38,152 nucleotides of DNA, taken from NCBI RefSeq assembly GCF_000388065.1, contig NW_009242976.1, forward strand, positions 88,014 to 126,165. Reading direction: 5' to 3'. Of this stretch, positions 20,955-32,525 are shown piece by piece; position 1 is the stretch's first letter, and each line of letters starts with the position of its first letter. The notes below the pieces were generated by a model. It was not told where the DNA came from. It worked only from the letters and a program-made list of their open reading frames with translations, and did no database searches. This DNA is from Fonticula alba. Lineage: Eukaryota > Opisthokonta > Rotosphaerida > Fonticulaceae. A program made the position numbers and the translations under genes.

Positions 20955-23900
20955 TCAGCCAAACGTCTGGGATGCCCGGTGCGTGGGCCGGCGCTTGGAC
21001 AGACGCCACTCGTTCGGCGTCTCGAACTTGGAGTAGAGCGGCTCCAGGCGAACCTGCTGCTTGTGCTTGCTCACGCGGCTGACGTCGGCCACATTGAAGT
21101 AGGCCGGCGCCACCTGCACCAACCACCGAGGGTCGATGAAGAGAACCTCTCGCATGTACTCCTTCGTGGTGAAGACCAACGAATGGTAGATGACCCACTC
21201 CGGGTGCTTGCTGTGCAGCGACGAGGAGGGGTGAATGTACACCGGGGTGCCCTCGGCCAGGGTCTTGTAGCCTTCCTGGGGGTCCTTCTTGGCGGCGTGC
21301 GAGAAGAACCCGGAGCAAATGGCAATGCAGACATTGGTGTAATTCCGCCCGCAGGAAATGATCGGGTGCTTGTAGCGCTCCATGTAGGAGAGAAGCTGCT
21401 GGCGGACATCTAGCGAGGTCTTCATGGCCCGGTGGTGGATGAAGTTCTCCGTGCACCAGGTCTTCGTGAAGCCAGCCTGCTTCCAGGCATTGAAGATCGT
21501 CAACAGGGTCAGGTGGTCACCCTCCGGCTGGAAGAACTTGTTCCGCGCCTGATCGGCCTTTACCTGGTCGTCAGCCGGCCGGTAGAAGAACTCCGAGTCG
21601 GCCGACAGCATGGACACAATGGTCAGAACCTCCTCCGAACAGCCAAGGTTGACGGACTCGATCAGCTGAGAGAGTTCAAGGAAGAAAGAAATAGCGAGCG
21701 AGAGAGAGGGAGAGAGAGGGAGAGGGAGAGAGAGGGAGAGAGAGGGAGAGGGGGAGAGGGGGAGAGAGAGAGAGAGAGAGGGAGAGAGAGAGAGATAGAG
21801 AGAGGGAGAGAGAGAGAGAGGGAGAGAGAGAGACAGGAGCGAGGAGACGGGGGAATATCGGAAAGGCAGGCAGGGAGTTAGGGAAGAGAACACGAGAAAG
21901 GCGGGAGAGGGGGGAGCGCCCGCGGGAGAAAGCGAGAAAACTGGTAGCCGGGAAACCGACGCGCACCATCTTACACAGCTGAGGCTTCAGCGGGAACTCG
22001 GCCATCTTACGGCCCAGGCGCGTCAGCAGGCCCTCATTGTCCAGTGCACCAAGGGCATACAACTGCTGCATGGCGTGGACCATGAACTGCATGTCGGGCT
22101 TGTCCATGAAGTCGAAGTTGAAGATGTCATTGATGCCGATGGCCTTCAGCGTCAGGACCACGGTGGCCAGGTCTGTCCGCTGGATTTCCGGAATCGGGCT
22201 ATCATGCATCTCATTGTGGTATTGGCTACTGGTGTACAGCCGCAGGCACTTGCCCGGGCCGGTACGACCGGCACGACCCTTGCGCTGCTCGGCTTGAGCC
22301 TTGGAAATGGGGACCACCTCAAGGGCATCCATGTCGAGCTTGGGGTTGTACGTGTTTTGCTTGACATACCCCGGGTCGATGACATACACAATGCCATCGA
22401 TGGTGAGGGAAGTTTCGGCGATGTTGGTGGCCAGAATGACCTTGCGTTTGTCTGAGGGCCGGGAGAAACAGGGCAAGAGACACGGAGTTAGAGCGAGGCA
22501 AAGAGCCCGGGTGGCCGAGGGGGAGGCCCGGGAGGGGAAGGGGGGAGGGAGGGGGGCAGGAAGGCGAGGCAAAGCAAAGCAAAGCAAGGCGAAGCCCCGA
22601 AGGCAAAGGCAGATGACGCACGCGGCGGGGTGGGCTCGAAGACGCGCGACTGCATCTGCGAGGGGAGAGTCGAGTAGATGGGCAAGATGATGAGCTCCGG
22701 CACATCCGAGCCAAAGCTCTTCATGCGGTTGTAGAGAACCTCGCAGGCGGAATCAATTTCCTCTTTGCCCGTCAAAAAGACCAGGATGTCACCCTCGGGC
22801 TCGGAGAAGTGCAAACGCATGACCGTCAAGATGGCCTGCTCCAGATAGTCGGTGGTGGGCTCCTTGGCATAGAGGACCTCCACATCGAACATGCGCCCAG
22901 GGATCTGGAAGAGATTGCAGTTGAAGAAGTACTCGGAAAACTTGCGGGCATTCAACGTGGCCGAGGTGACGATGAGTTTCAAGTCCGGCCGGCGCTGGAC
23001 CGTCTCCTTGAGCAGGGCAAACAGGACATCCGTGTTGAGGGACCGCTCGTGGGCCTCATCCAACATGATGACCGAGTATTGCCGGAGATCCGGGTCGATG
23101 AGGCACTGACGCAACATCATACCATCGGTCATGTAGCAAATCTTCGTGGCGCTGCTGGTCACATCGTCGAAGCGCACCGTGTAGCCGACCTCCTCGCCGA
23201 CACGGCAGCCAACCTCCTCGGCCACACGCCGGGCCACCTCGGTGGCTGCCACGCGCCGGGGCTGGGTGCAGCCAATGCGCCCGTTGGCAGCGAAGCCAGC
23301 CTCCGCCAGGTACTGCGTCAGCTGGGTACTCTTGCCGGAGCCAGTCTCACCAATGACCACCAGGATCTGGTTGTCCCGGACGGCTTGGATCAGCTGCTCA
23401 CGCAGGCGGAACACCGGCAGGCTCTCCCGCTGCTCGCGGATGCTCATGCTCGTTTGCCGGCCGAAGGTGGTGTTTGTGGAGATCACGGCCTGGCGCCACT
23501 CCGGCTCGTCAGGTCGCTCGGCCGCCATGCCACGCAAATCATTGGCAAAGGTCCGCGACCCGGGAATCGAGAGTGGATCATTCCAGCCGGTGCTCAGATC
23601 GTTGGGCACCGAGTCCAGGCTGGACTCGAGTTCCTGCTGACGCAGCTCCGCGCGCTGCTTGGCCAGGGCCGCCTGCTTGTTGGCCGCGGCCATCATCGAC
23701 CCGTCGGGGTTCTTGATGATTTTGATTGGCGACATGTCCAGTGCCTGGCGCGCCTTGCCGGCCAAGAAGACGGGCATCCGGTCGGACAGCTCGATTTCGA
23801 CGTCCTGCTCGGCCTCCTCGGTCTCGGTCATCGCTCGGCCGGGCATCGGCACCGGATGGAAGTCGGCATCAAAGTCCTGGGCAAAGTCCCTGTTGGGTGG

Positions 23901-25736
23901 CTGTGTCAGAGGGAGGGATGAAAAAAAAAAAGGGGGGGGGGGAGGGGAGGGGCGAGGGGAAGGGTAGATGGGGGCGGTGACGACGTGGCAGGTTGGAAAA
24001 ACGCACTCATTGCGAAGGCCCGCGGCCGAGAGCTGCGACAGTTCCCACCGATCGGGGGAGGACATGCGGTGCTGCAGTCGCTTGGTGGAGGTGGATCGGC
24101 TTGCCGTTTGGGCTCCGGAGAGGGGTGGCGAGGGGAGAGCCTGGTGATTGGAAAGGGTGGCGAAATGGGTGAGTTGATGAGATCGAGGATCAAAAAGGAG
24201 GCGCCAGCAGGACATGAGAAGGAGGAGCATGTGAGGGAGGACGTACTGAGGGGATGGGGCCCCAGAGATCGTGCTGATCCAGGGCGGCGGCCTTGCTTCC
24301 GCCAATCGGACGCTTGAATTGATCGTCATCATGGCTGTCATAGCGATCACGTCGGTCATATTCCCGGTCACGGTCGCGATGGTCGCGGCTGTCGCGGCGG
24401 TCGCGGCTGTCTCGATGGTGATGGCCTCGATCGTCGTGGCGGTCCTCACGGCGGTCATAGCCGCGGTCGTCGCGACGGTCGTCACGGCGATCATCGCGNN
24501 NNNNNNNNNNNNNNNNNNNNNNNNNNNNNNNNNNNNNNNNNNNNNNNNNNNNNNNNNNNNNNNNNNNNNNNNNNNNNNNNNNNNNNNNNNNNNNNNNNNN
24601 NNNNNNNNNNNNNNNNNNNNNNNNNNNNNNNNNNNNNNNNNNNNNNNNNNNNNNNNNNNNNNNNNNNNNNNNNNNNNNNNNNNNNNNNNNNNNNNNNNNN
24701 NNNNNNNNNNNNNNNNNNNNNNNNNNNNNNNNNNNNNNNNNNNNNNNNNNNNNNNNNNNNNNNNNNNNNNNNNNNNNNNNNNNNNNNNNNNNNNNNNNNN
24801 NNNNNNNNNNNNNNNNNNNNNNNNNNNNNNNNNNNNNNNNNNNNNNNNNNNNNNNNNNNNNNNNNNNNNNNNNNNNNNNNNNNNNNNNNNNNNNNNNNNN
24901 NNNNNNNNNNNNNNNNNNNNNNNNNNNNNNNNNNNNNNNNNNNNNNNNNNNNNNNNNNNNNNNNNNNNNNNNNNNNNNNNNNNNNNNNNNNNNNNNNNNN
25001 NNNNNNNNNNNNNNNNNNNNNNNNNNNNNNNNNNNNNNNNNNNNNNNNNNNNNNNNNNNNNNNNNNNNNNNNNNNNNNNNNNNNNNNNNNNNNNNNNNNN
25101 NNNNNNNNNNNNNNNNNNNNNNNNNACGGCGATCATACCCGCGGTCGTCGCGACGGTCATATCCGCGGTCGTCACGGCGATCATATCCGCGGTCGTCGCG
25201 ACGGTCGTCACGGCGATCATACCCACGATCCTCATGGCGATCATCCTGGCGGTCGTCACGACGATCGAGCTCTCGAGTATCGTGGCGACCATCTCGCGGA
25301 TTAGAAGGACCGGTGGTGCTCGAAGAGGAGGCCGGCTTGACCGGCGGGCCGGCCGAGGACTGGAACTGAATGATCAGGTCATACAAGTAATCGATGAAGT
25401 CGGGCTCAAAGTTGAACTCCTTGAGCTTCTCCAAAAAAGCCCCCCGGGTGGAGCTGGAGTTGTGAAACTTAATGAGCAGGCGGGCTGGGTGCCATCAGAG
25501 CCCAGTAGAAGGAGACGCGAGTCAGCAAGGGAACGGGCAGTTGACATGGCTAGAATATGTATCGGAAGAGAGAGGGAGAGAGAGAGAGAGAGGAGAAGGA
25601 AAGGACCCGGGCGAAACGTACCAACTTTCAGGTTGGCAATTTGCTCGCGGCCGCGGTCAGACAAAGCTTTGCAGATTGCGTGGCTCAGTTCGAGGCGTTG
25701 AAGCTGGCCAAGGGAGTGGCCTCCAGGAGCGGACAT
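20955..25736 (-). CDS. DHX8: DEAH-box spliceosomal RNA helicase DHX8/Prp22
   Basis: Exons 25736-25622, 25484-24247 (with the assembly gap), 24140-24007, 23889-22622, 22451-21967 and 21665-20955 stay in phase; about 1316 aa including 209 unknown residues. Prp22 releases spliced mRNA from the spliceosome. The N-terminal helical domain ([35 protein letters not shown]) matches DHX8 (FVISLAEKNTTFD, LISNLLRLI). An Arg-Asp repeat of GYDRRDDR units follows, then [15 protein letters not shown] (compare KRLTRISDPEKWE) and [16 protein letters not shown]. Helicase motifs: GETGSGKS (I), LDEAHERS (II), VTSATL (III) and [14 protein letters not shown] (VI). The OB-fold/C-terminal part includes [35 protein letters not shown] and [16 protein letters not shown]. 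The S1 RNA-binding domain expected before KRLQHRM is not visible. It is either hidden in the gap or absent. Confidence 0.95.
21690..21836. repeat. GA/CT-rich tract in a DHX8 intron
   Basis: Long, imperfect (GAGAGG)n on the plus strand, which is CT-rich on the sense strand. It lies in the last DHX8 intron (21666-21966) and provides an extended polypyrimidine tract upstream of the acceptor at 21666. Confidence 0.9.
24420..25260 (-). repeat. 24-bp coding tandem repeat (GYDRRDDR) with assembly gap
   Basis: Tandem copies of a 24-bp unit encode GYDRRDDR with small variations ([16 protein letters not shown]) within DHX8 exon 2. Bases 24499-25125 are 627 N, and repeat units flank the gap on both sides. 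The frame is the same on each side, so the estimated gap length is a multiple of three. True copy number is unknown because repeats of this kind collapse in assembly. Confidence 0.92.
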
Positions 25737-26299
25737 CTTCCAGTGGAGAGGCGATGGGGCCCGCAGGTGGCCTGAAAGGATGGCAAGGAGGGGCGGGAAC
25801 GAGGGAGAAGAAGGAGCAGGGGAAAGGAAGAGCAAGGAAGGGGGGAGGGCGCAAAAGGGGGAGGGGGGCAGGATGGAGGGGCTTTCTGGTGTCTGGCGCA
25901 ATGGGCCGGCTTCGGACAGGTCACCCTTTCTTGAGATGGACCTGACCGGGCCCGCATGATGGCCAAGAAACCGCCCGCACACCCCCAGTAGCACCTTCGT
26001 TGGGATTGAGATCGAAAAGCGCTCCCTATCGTCTACCGCCGACTGGAAACGATCCACACATTTACGGGTGTGAATGACCCGGAGCCCGGGACGCGGGGAC
26101 GCAGTGCCAGAGAGCCCGGGGCGCGGGGTGCGGGGTGCGGGGGGGGGGGGGGGGGGGGCGAGGAGGACAGAAACAGAGCACCCCGGGGGGTGGGGACCGC
26201 GGCGAAGGTTCGTTCTTGGGAAGACGAAAGACCAGTTCTGGGATGATGAAAATGAAAACGCAAGCGCCAAGTCTCATGTGTGCGTGATTCTCGTACATT
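25737..26299. other. Upstream region of DHX8, no recognised gene
   Basis: Holds the presumptive DHX8 promoter and a G run of about 20 bases at 26139-26158. Plus-strand ATGATGA followed by AATGAAAACGC near 26243 resembles a box C motif, but no matching box D arrangement was found. Minus-strand open frames are low-complexity. Confidence 0.45.
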
Positions 26300-26900
26300 C
26301 TGGAGAACAGTATTCCACAAAGGTGTAGTGGAATCCCCATGTAAACGATAGATGAAGCAACACGTGAGTGAATTGCCACACGTGTTACATCGTGGGAATG
26401 ATAGCATCCCAGAACAGCATTCCTCGGAGAGGAATGCGGGGCAGAACAACAGCCAGGAGGCCGCCGAGGCCGAGCGGCATAAACGCTCGACCGAGGACGG
26501 AGATACGCGAGTGGGCGGGCCCAGCCGCGGGGTTCTCAGTTCCAACCCCTGACCGAGCCCAAAGGTCAAAAAGGGGGACTCTCGTTGAGAGCCTCCTGAG
26601 AGCGAAAGCCTTAGCAGCTGTGTGTCGAAGAGTATACGGAAGTATAGCCGAAGCACCAGTTAGGCCGACGAACACCTGTTCTAAGGCTTCCTCTCGAACC
26701 CTTTTTAACATCCGAGTTCCTTTCTATTTTCGCTTGCCACTAACTCGTCTCAAGCCGAGTTACTGACTCATCTGGTAACAGACGACCGTGAACCGCTGGT
26801 TGGTATGTCCCCTCCTTCATGCCAAGAGGTTACTAACCAGGTGGCAGATCACACTGGTACCCTTCGTCAAGCCTCACTCACTTGACTTAGGCTTAACCCG
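26300..26900 (+). ncRNA. Hairpin-dense island, candidate structured RNA locus
   Basis: This segment is less GC-rich and lacks the homopolymer tracts around it. It contains a series of short perfect inverted repeats: 26312-26334 (ATTCCAC arms), 26359-26386 (AACACGTG arms), 26417-26437 (GCATTCCTC arms, 3-nt loop), 26471-26489 (CGAGCG), 26529-26549 (GGGGTT), 26579-26591 (CTCTC), 26633-26646 (TATAC with GGAA loop), 26741-26762 (TAACTCG) and 26771-26782 (TCTG with GTAA loop). A longer-range pair AAGCCTTAG/CTAAGGCTT joins 26606-26614 to 26681-26689 and is followed by T5 at 26702-26706. I could not match it to RNase P/MRP, SRP RNA, U1-U6, U3, 5S or a tRNA. The strand is assigned only because of the T5 run. 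Confidence 0.4.
26702..26706 (+). terminator. Possible Pol III T5 terminator
   Basis: Five T (CCCTTTTTAAC) directly follow the long-range stem AAGCCTTAG/CTAAGGCTT and a CTCTCGAACCC stretch. If the hairpin island is transcribed by Pol III on the plus strand, this would be a natural end. It could also be coincidental. Confidence 0.3.
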
Positions 26901-28583
26901 TGTGAACCCTGCTACAAAAGGACGGGCCTGGCGTGACCAAGCACCACGCCACCCTTGCCGCGCCCCAACCCGCGGTCCGGAGCCGAGACCAGTCATCCAT
27001 TGGGACGTGTGTGGGTGTGGGTGTGGGTGTGTGGGTGTGTGGGTGTGTTTGTCCGTCGGCGTGCTCCCCTTCTTCGCGCTGCCGCGGCTCCAAGGGCCGC
27101 GCAATGAAGACCCACCCTCCTCCGCCCCCGGCCCTTGCGAGCCCTGTGTCCCCGCAGGCGTTTCGGGTGGCGAGGGGCCGCGACCACCCAGATGGGCGTC
27201 CGTGGACCGGACGCGTCCCGCTGCGCATCCACATTACCGACCCAAGGGGCATTGCCAAGACGCGAGCCCCGGCCCACGCGCCACACTGCCCGGTTGCGGG
27301 GGGAGGGGGGGGCGGGGCTCCAATTATCCAGAAAGGGGATACTGTCCCGGGAGGAAGTGTCCCATGGAACGGCGGGAGACCCCGGCGTCCGGCGTCCCTC
27401 TGTGGGCTGACCCCCCCCCCCCCCCGCCTTGAGAGCAGGGGCCGGGGAGTGGGGGCGGGGGGCCAATCCAACACCCGGCTCCCACGAGGCCCGGGCAGTC
27501 CTGGGGCATTATTCTGGGGCGCCGCCCTGTCTGCCCGCGGGGGGCGGGGGGGGGGGGCTCAAGAGACAGCCCCTACAGATCGGTGCTCTCTCTGAGGCCG
27601 ATGCCGCTCCTGCCCACACTGGCTTTCCGCCAGCCCATGCAGGCTCCCTCGCACTGCCCCCGGCCATCCGGCCCCCCCCCCCCGCCCCCCAAGGCGGGCA
27701 AGGAAATCGTGCCCCAAAAATGCGGCATTCTTCGACGGGAGTGGGCCCGAGAGACGGTCGAGCGGCCCCGCAGGAACACACGCACACGCACACGCACACA
27801 CACGGCGCATTTACCTGAAGCCTCAGCAACGGGCGGATGTGCGGGCGAAGTTGAAATATTAAAGTAGGGGGATATATATATGTAACTGTTGATTTGCGAA
27901 CGGGATCCTGCTCAGGAAGAGCCCACCGAGCTTGTGTGACCGGCGGCCCGCTTTTGGGCGGCCGGATCTCGAATCCGACGTTCCTCTCCTTTCGCGGCTT
28001 GGGGGGTGGCATCAGGGGCCGGGGTCCTGCCCGAGAGAAACTGTTCGATTGCCACCATTCGCCTCCCGACCTGGAGCCGGAAAGCATACCACCCTTGAGA
28101 GGTGGAGGCTGCAGGCCACAACAGGGTATTCGGCCACCCGCCCCGATGTTGCGGCTGCCCGCTCACCCTGCGGGTGCCCTGGTCGGCTCGCTTGCCATCC
28201 CGGCCGAGACCTTTGCGGTGGGCCCGGTGCGCGAGAGGCGTGGCTTGGGGGGGGGGGGGGGGGGGGGAGGGTCCCTTGAAAATGATCTCACACACGCACA
28301 CGCACACGCAGACCCCACCCCCCCCCCCGTACACGAATGTTCGCTCCCTCTCTGTTTCCCTTCCCCGCCCCCCCCCCCCCACCGGCGCCCGAAGGTGATA
28401 CGGCGGAGATCCGATCCAACTGCTCAAAGCGTTGCGACACGAGCTTCCGGCCTCGACGGCGGATCCAACAAGCCGTTCCCTCCCCCCCCCACCCTTCTCC
28501 TCCCTCACGCCCCTCATCCCCCCCCCCCGCTTTCGCCGCGCGCGCCTGTCTGTCCCTGGGTCCGGTCCACTGGGGCGTGCGAT
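26901..28583. other. Gene-free low complexity upstream of the SPT23-like gene
   Basis: Contains GTGTGG repeats (27006-27050), several C and G runs (for example 27411-27425, 27541-27556, 28249-28267) and CA runs (27776-27803, 28291-28309). An isolated AT-rich TATATATA patch at 27872-27882 could be a promoter element. The reading frame of the SPT23-like first exon is open back to 27894, so an N-terminal extension cannot be ruled out. The translated upstream part is low-complexity and I did not include it. Confidence 0.5.
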
Positions 28584-30619
28584 ATGCACCCGGTAGATCC
28601 CGCTCCTGCCGACCCCCGCCGCCGCCTCCACCACCCCCACCCCCACCACCTTTCCAGCCCTTCGCCCCACCGCGCCCCTCGCCACTTGCCCCACCCCTCG
28701 CCCAGCCAGCCCCCGGTTTCTCGAGATCAGCCTCTCCCCTCCCTTGCTGGTATGCCACAGACTCTGTCCCCGACGGCCATGCTCCCTGGCCCCTTTGTGT
28801 ACCATCACTCCCCGGGCATGGGAGGCGGTATCTATTCGCACATGGACGCGCGTGCCGAGGCTGGTGACTATGCCACTGGGCTGCCTCCTACACACCATCT
28901 CGGCTCGGGCGGTGACTCCCTGCGCGCCGGGATCCGTCCATCCGGGGGGCCCATGCATCCGACGCCCTTTGGCGCGCGCCCGGAGTCCAGCTTGCGTGTG
29001 GTCAAGCCTCGCCATCGGCTGGAGCTCACCTCGCCGACTCGGGTGACTGGCCTCAGCCTGGCGGCTCTCCAGGCCAGCGCCCCGACCACCCTCCGGCCTG
29101 ATGCCACCCCCCTGCCGAAGACCGAGCCGGTGTTCCCCCAGCCTCAGGCCGATCCGCTGGCGGGACTGGACACTGCCGGTGCCCGAGGGAACCCCCCCGT
29201 ATCGGCTGTTTCCCTGGATCCGGCCAAGCCCTCCACCATTCCGCTGAGCTTTCGCCACTTATGGCGCACTGTCAACCGGGCCTTCCCTCCCAGCCTGGTT
29301 GTCAGCCGCACCGCGGCCGGCGGTGGCCGGCGCGATGCCAGCCCCGACGATGAGGACGATGATGTTCCCCTCTCCAAGCAGGAGGCCACCTGCGGTCGAC
29401 TGGCCATCCTCTCCTCCGGGCATCTGGATCCCATGAAGCGGGCCCTTGGGGACATCCTCCAGCACTATCGAGTTGACAGCGCTTCGCGGCACCCGCTGTA
29501 CGTGTGGACCCCCTCTCTGCCACTTCAGGGCCAGTGCACCGAATGCCGATATTGACACTGCCCCTTCACGCCATCTGGTCTTTCCCTCCCTCCCCCCCCC
29601 TCCCCCCCCCCCAGGAACCAATCTTTCTCGTGCATTGCCAGTAACCTTCCCCTGGGGACGGCCCGCTCACGTGTCGAGACCCAGAGCCACATCAAGATGG
29701 TCATGATCGATCAGGTGCGGGCATGCCCCTCTTCCAGTGTCTCCTTATTTCCCTCCCCGGCCATGGGTCTCCGAAGTTCCTTTTCACTCACGCTCCTTTG
29801 TCATTCCCCCTCCCCAGCTTGACACTTGTCCATGGACGCACATTGCCATTCCCCAGGAGTTGATCCAGCTTGATCGAAATGTCCGCCCTGTCAAGAAGTC
29901 CCCCAATTTGGATCCCTCCAAGGTCCTCTCCGTGGAGATTCTGGTCGCCTGCGCCAGTGACTTCTCCAAGGGCCCGGTGTCCATGTGCAACGATTGTGTT
30001 TCGCGCGAGGTGTGTTATCTCCCCCCTCGCCCTCCTCTCTGTCAGTCTGTCCTCTTCTCCGTGGTCACACCCTGCCCAGTGTGGGGATCTTCGTCGAGCT
30101 GACATCTCCCGTGGCAAACAGCACCGCCGCATGGTCAAGCGCCTGGACAGCCGGATCAAACGCCTCCAACAGCAGGCCGGCGGCTCTTTCGACAAGCTTG
30201 TTGCCCTGCCCGGATTTGCGCATCTCCGTGGCCAGCAGCTGGAACCGCTCCTCCGGGACATGAGCGGCCCGGTGACGGCCGACGCCCTGCGTGCGCTCCC
30301 TGGCGCGAGTGCTTCCACCTCCGAGACTCCGGTCGCCCGGCCAGCCTCCGTCGAGGTGTTCATCAATTCCCTCGAGTCCTATCGTCAGGCATTGGTGAAC
30401 TTGGACGAGGCCACTCATCAGGGCCCGCAGTCGGATGATCACCTGCGAATCATTGTGTTCAACTCTTCGCAGCACATTCCCCTGACCGATGGCATGGCCA
30501 AGTTTCGCGTTCGCATCACTTGTTACTCGCGTCACCATCAGGAGTTGACTGGTTATTGGTGCGTTTCTCATCTTTCTGCCTTCCCTTGATCCATGATCGT
30601 CCCTCTGGAGCTGCGTGAC

Positions 30620-30658
<39 letters not shown>

Positions 30659-31140
30659 CCTTCTCCATCCCCTGATGTAGCTTGGTCTTCATTTTCCGTG
30701 ATCATCAGGGTCGCTTTGTCACGGCGACCGTGGCTCCTCCGATCATGGTCACCGATGACCACAAAAGTGCCAAGGTCAACCGGCGCGCCGGCGGTGCCGG
30801 GGCTGGCTCCGGACGCGATCGGGCAGGCTCTTCGGCCCCCCCCTCGCCAGATCGGCTTCTCCCGGCCGCCGGCACTTTGTCGGTGGCACCCAGTGCTGGC
30901 CGCCATGAGCTCGAGGCCACTGGTGGTTCGCCCTCTTCGCCCTCTTCGCCGATTGTCTCGGACCCGAGTCTGCCTGATGATGTGACTCCTGCTGGCAGTG
31001 GCGCGAGCAGCCCCCAGCTGTCGGATCACTTCCCGATGGCGGGCAGCAGCCGCCTGGCCAGCGCATCGCATTCGCTGGAGCCTCTCCCACAGGTCACCGG
31101 CTCCCATCACCATCCTCATCACCATCCTCATCCCCATCCT

Positions 31141-31171
<31 letters not shown>

Positions 31172-32490
31172 CCCAGGCGCACGTCCTGACTCACCTCCAA
31201 GCCCAGCATGGGGTTGCTCTTGGCCCGGCAGCGGCTGAGCAGGGTGGATCGCTGGCCGGTGGCTTCCACCACTCGCATCACGGTCCATCGCACCATCATC
31301 ACGCGGGCGATCTGGATGCCGGCTCCCCTCCGATGCGTGGTGCTTTCCTGTCGGAGCATGGCGATTCGCACCTGATGGACCCGCATCTGGGGCATATGCC
31401 TCCCGGTCCGCCGGAGTCGCACCATCTTCATCACCACTTGCACCAGCACCCCCACCATTCAGGGCACGCGCACCATCGTGTGTCCGGCAGCCAGCCGGGC
31501 CTCGATGTTGGTGGGCATGATGGGGCCGACTTTGCCCCGGTCTCGGGATCGGGCCTCCTTCGTCGCCCGACCACCCATTCGCCCCATAGCCCGGATACCA
31601 CAACTCGTGGCATTTATGGGCTCATGTCAGCGGATCAGGCGTCCGCGCCGCGGCGCTTTGCCGGCGACGCCCCGCACCATGTAGTACACCCTGGAGGTCC
31701 GGCCGACCACCATGCGCAGCACTCTCACCACCATCACCACCACCATCATCGTCACTCGCAGCCGCAGCCGCAGCCGCAGCCGCAGCCGCAGTCACAGCCG
31801 CAGCACCAGCAACGTCAGCAGCGGTCTCTGCCGCCCCAGCAATCGCAGGGGCACTTCGCCTCACAGGGGCAGTCCCACTTCCAGTCCCACCCGCAGGGGG
31901 ACATGCTTGTGCCAGCTTCCGCGACTGGCGGCTTTCCCGCTACGTCGCACGATGGAGGGGCTCCGCTACATGGTGCTCCGGGTGGCTTCGAGCAGCGCCA
32001 TCCCCTGGACTCCGGTGTTTCCGGTGCGGCATATCCTTCCATGCATCATGGAGGTGTGCCGCCGGGCACCTCCAGATCCGAGATTGCCCCTGTCGGTGGT
32101 CCGGGCTTCCCGACATCCCTGTCGGCCGATCGCCGGGGGCCTGGCTTCCTTTCCGGGCCCGACAGCACGCATTACCTAACCCCGAATGCCACACCCGGCC
32201 CGAGTGAGCCGGCTTTTGGTGCCTACCCCCCGGCTGGCGGCCATGGCGCTGCCCCGAGCGGCCCCGGACCCGACGTCTTCACCGACATGCATCATCATTC
32301 GCCCTCGAGCAGTAGCCCGGGTGATGCCAATCGCCTCCGTCAGCCGGACTCCTTCCGTCCACCGCATCTTTACCCGCAGCAGCACCACTTCTCGCCACAT
32401 CCCCCGACGGGACAGCCCCAATCGCAGCCCCAGTCGCAGCCACGGTCGCAGCCGCAGCCGCAGCCACAGCAGCAGCAGCAGCAGCGGCAG

Positions 32491-32525
<35 letters not shown>

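Noticed and set aside
24420-25260. Regular 24-bp repeats suggestive of a CRISPR array
   Set aside because: There are no unique spacers. The repeats are contiguous, in frame and protein-coding, in a eukaryotic gene.
24190-25292. Alternate-frame reading through the assembly gap giving Met/Thr/Ala/Val repeats
   Set aside because: It is an out-of-frame shadow of the GYDRRDDR coding repeat. Its 3' part joins DHX8 exons only in the other frame.
26243-26290. Box C-like ATGATGA suggesting a C/D snoRNA or U3
   Set aside because: No convincing terminal stem or paired box D was found, and the remaining U3 motifs are missing.
27955-28010. B-box-like GGATTCGAGATCC on the minus strand as a second tRNA
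   Set aside because: No acceptor, D or anticodon stems can be formed around it.
27912-29258. A 448-codon minus-strand open frame opposite the SPT23-like first exon
   Set aside because: It is antisense to a well-supported coding exon and composed of low-complexity Gly/Arg/Ala sequence.
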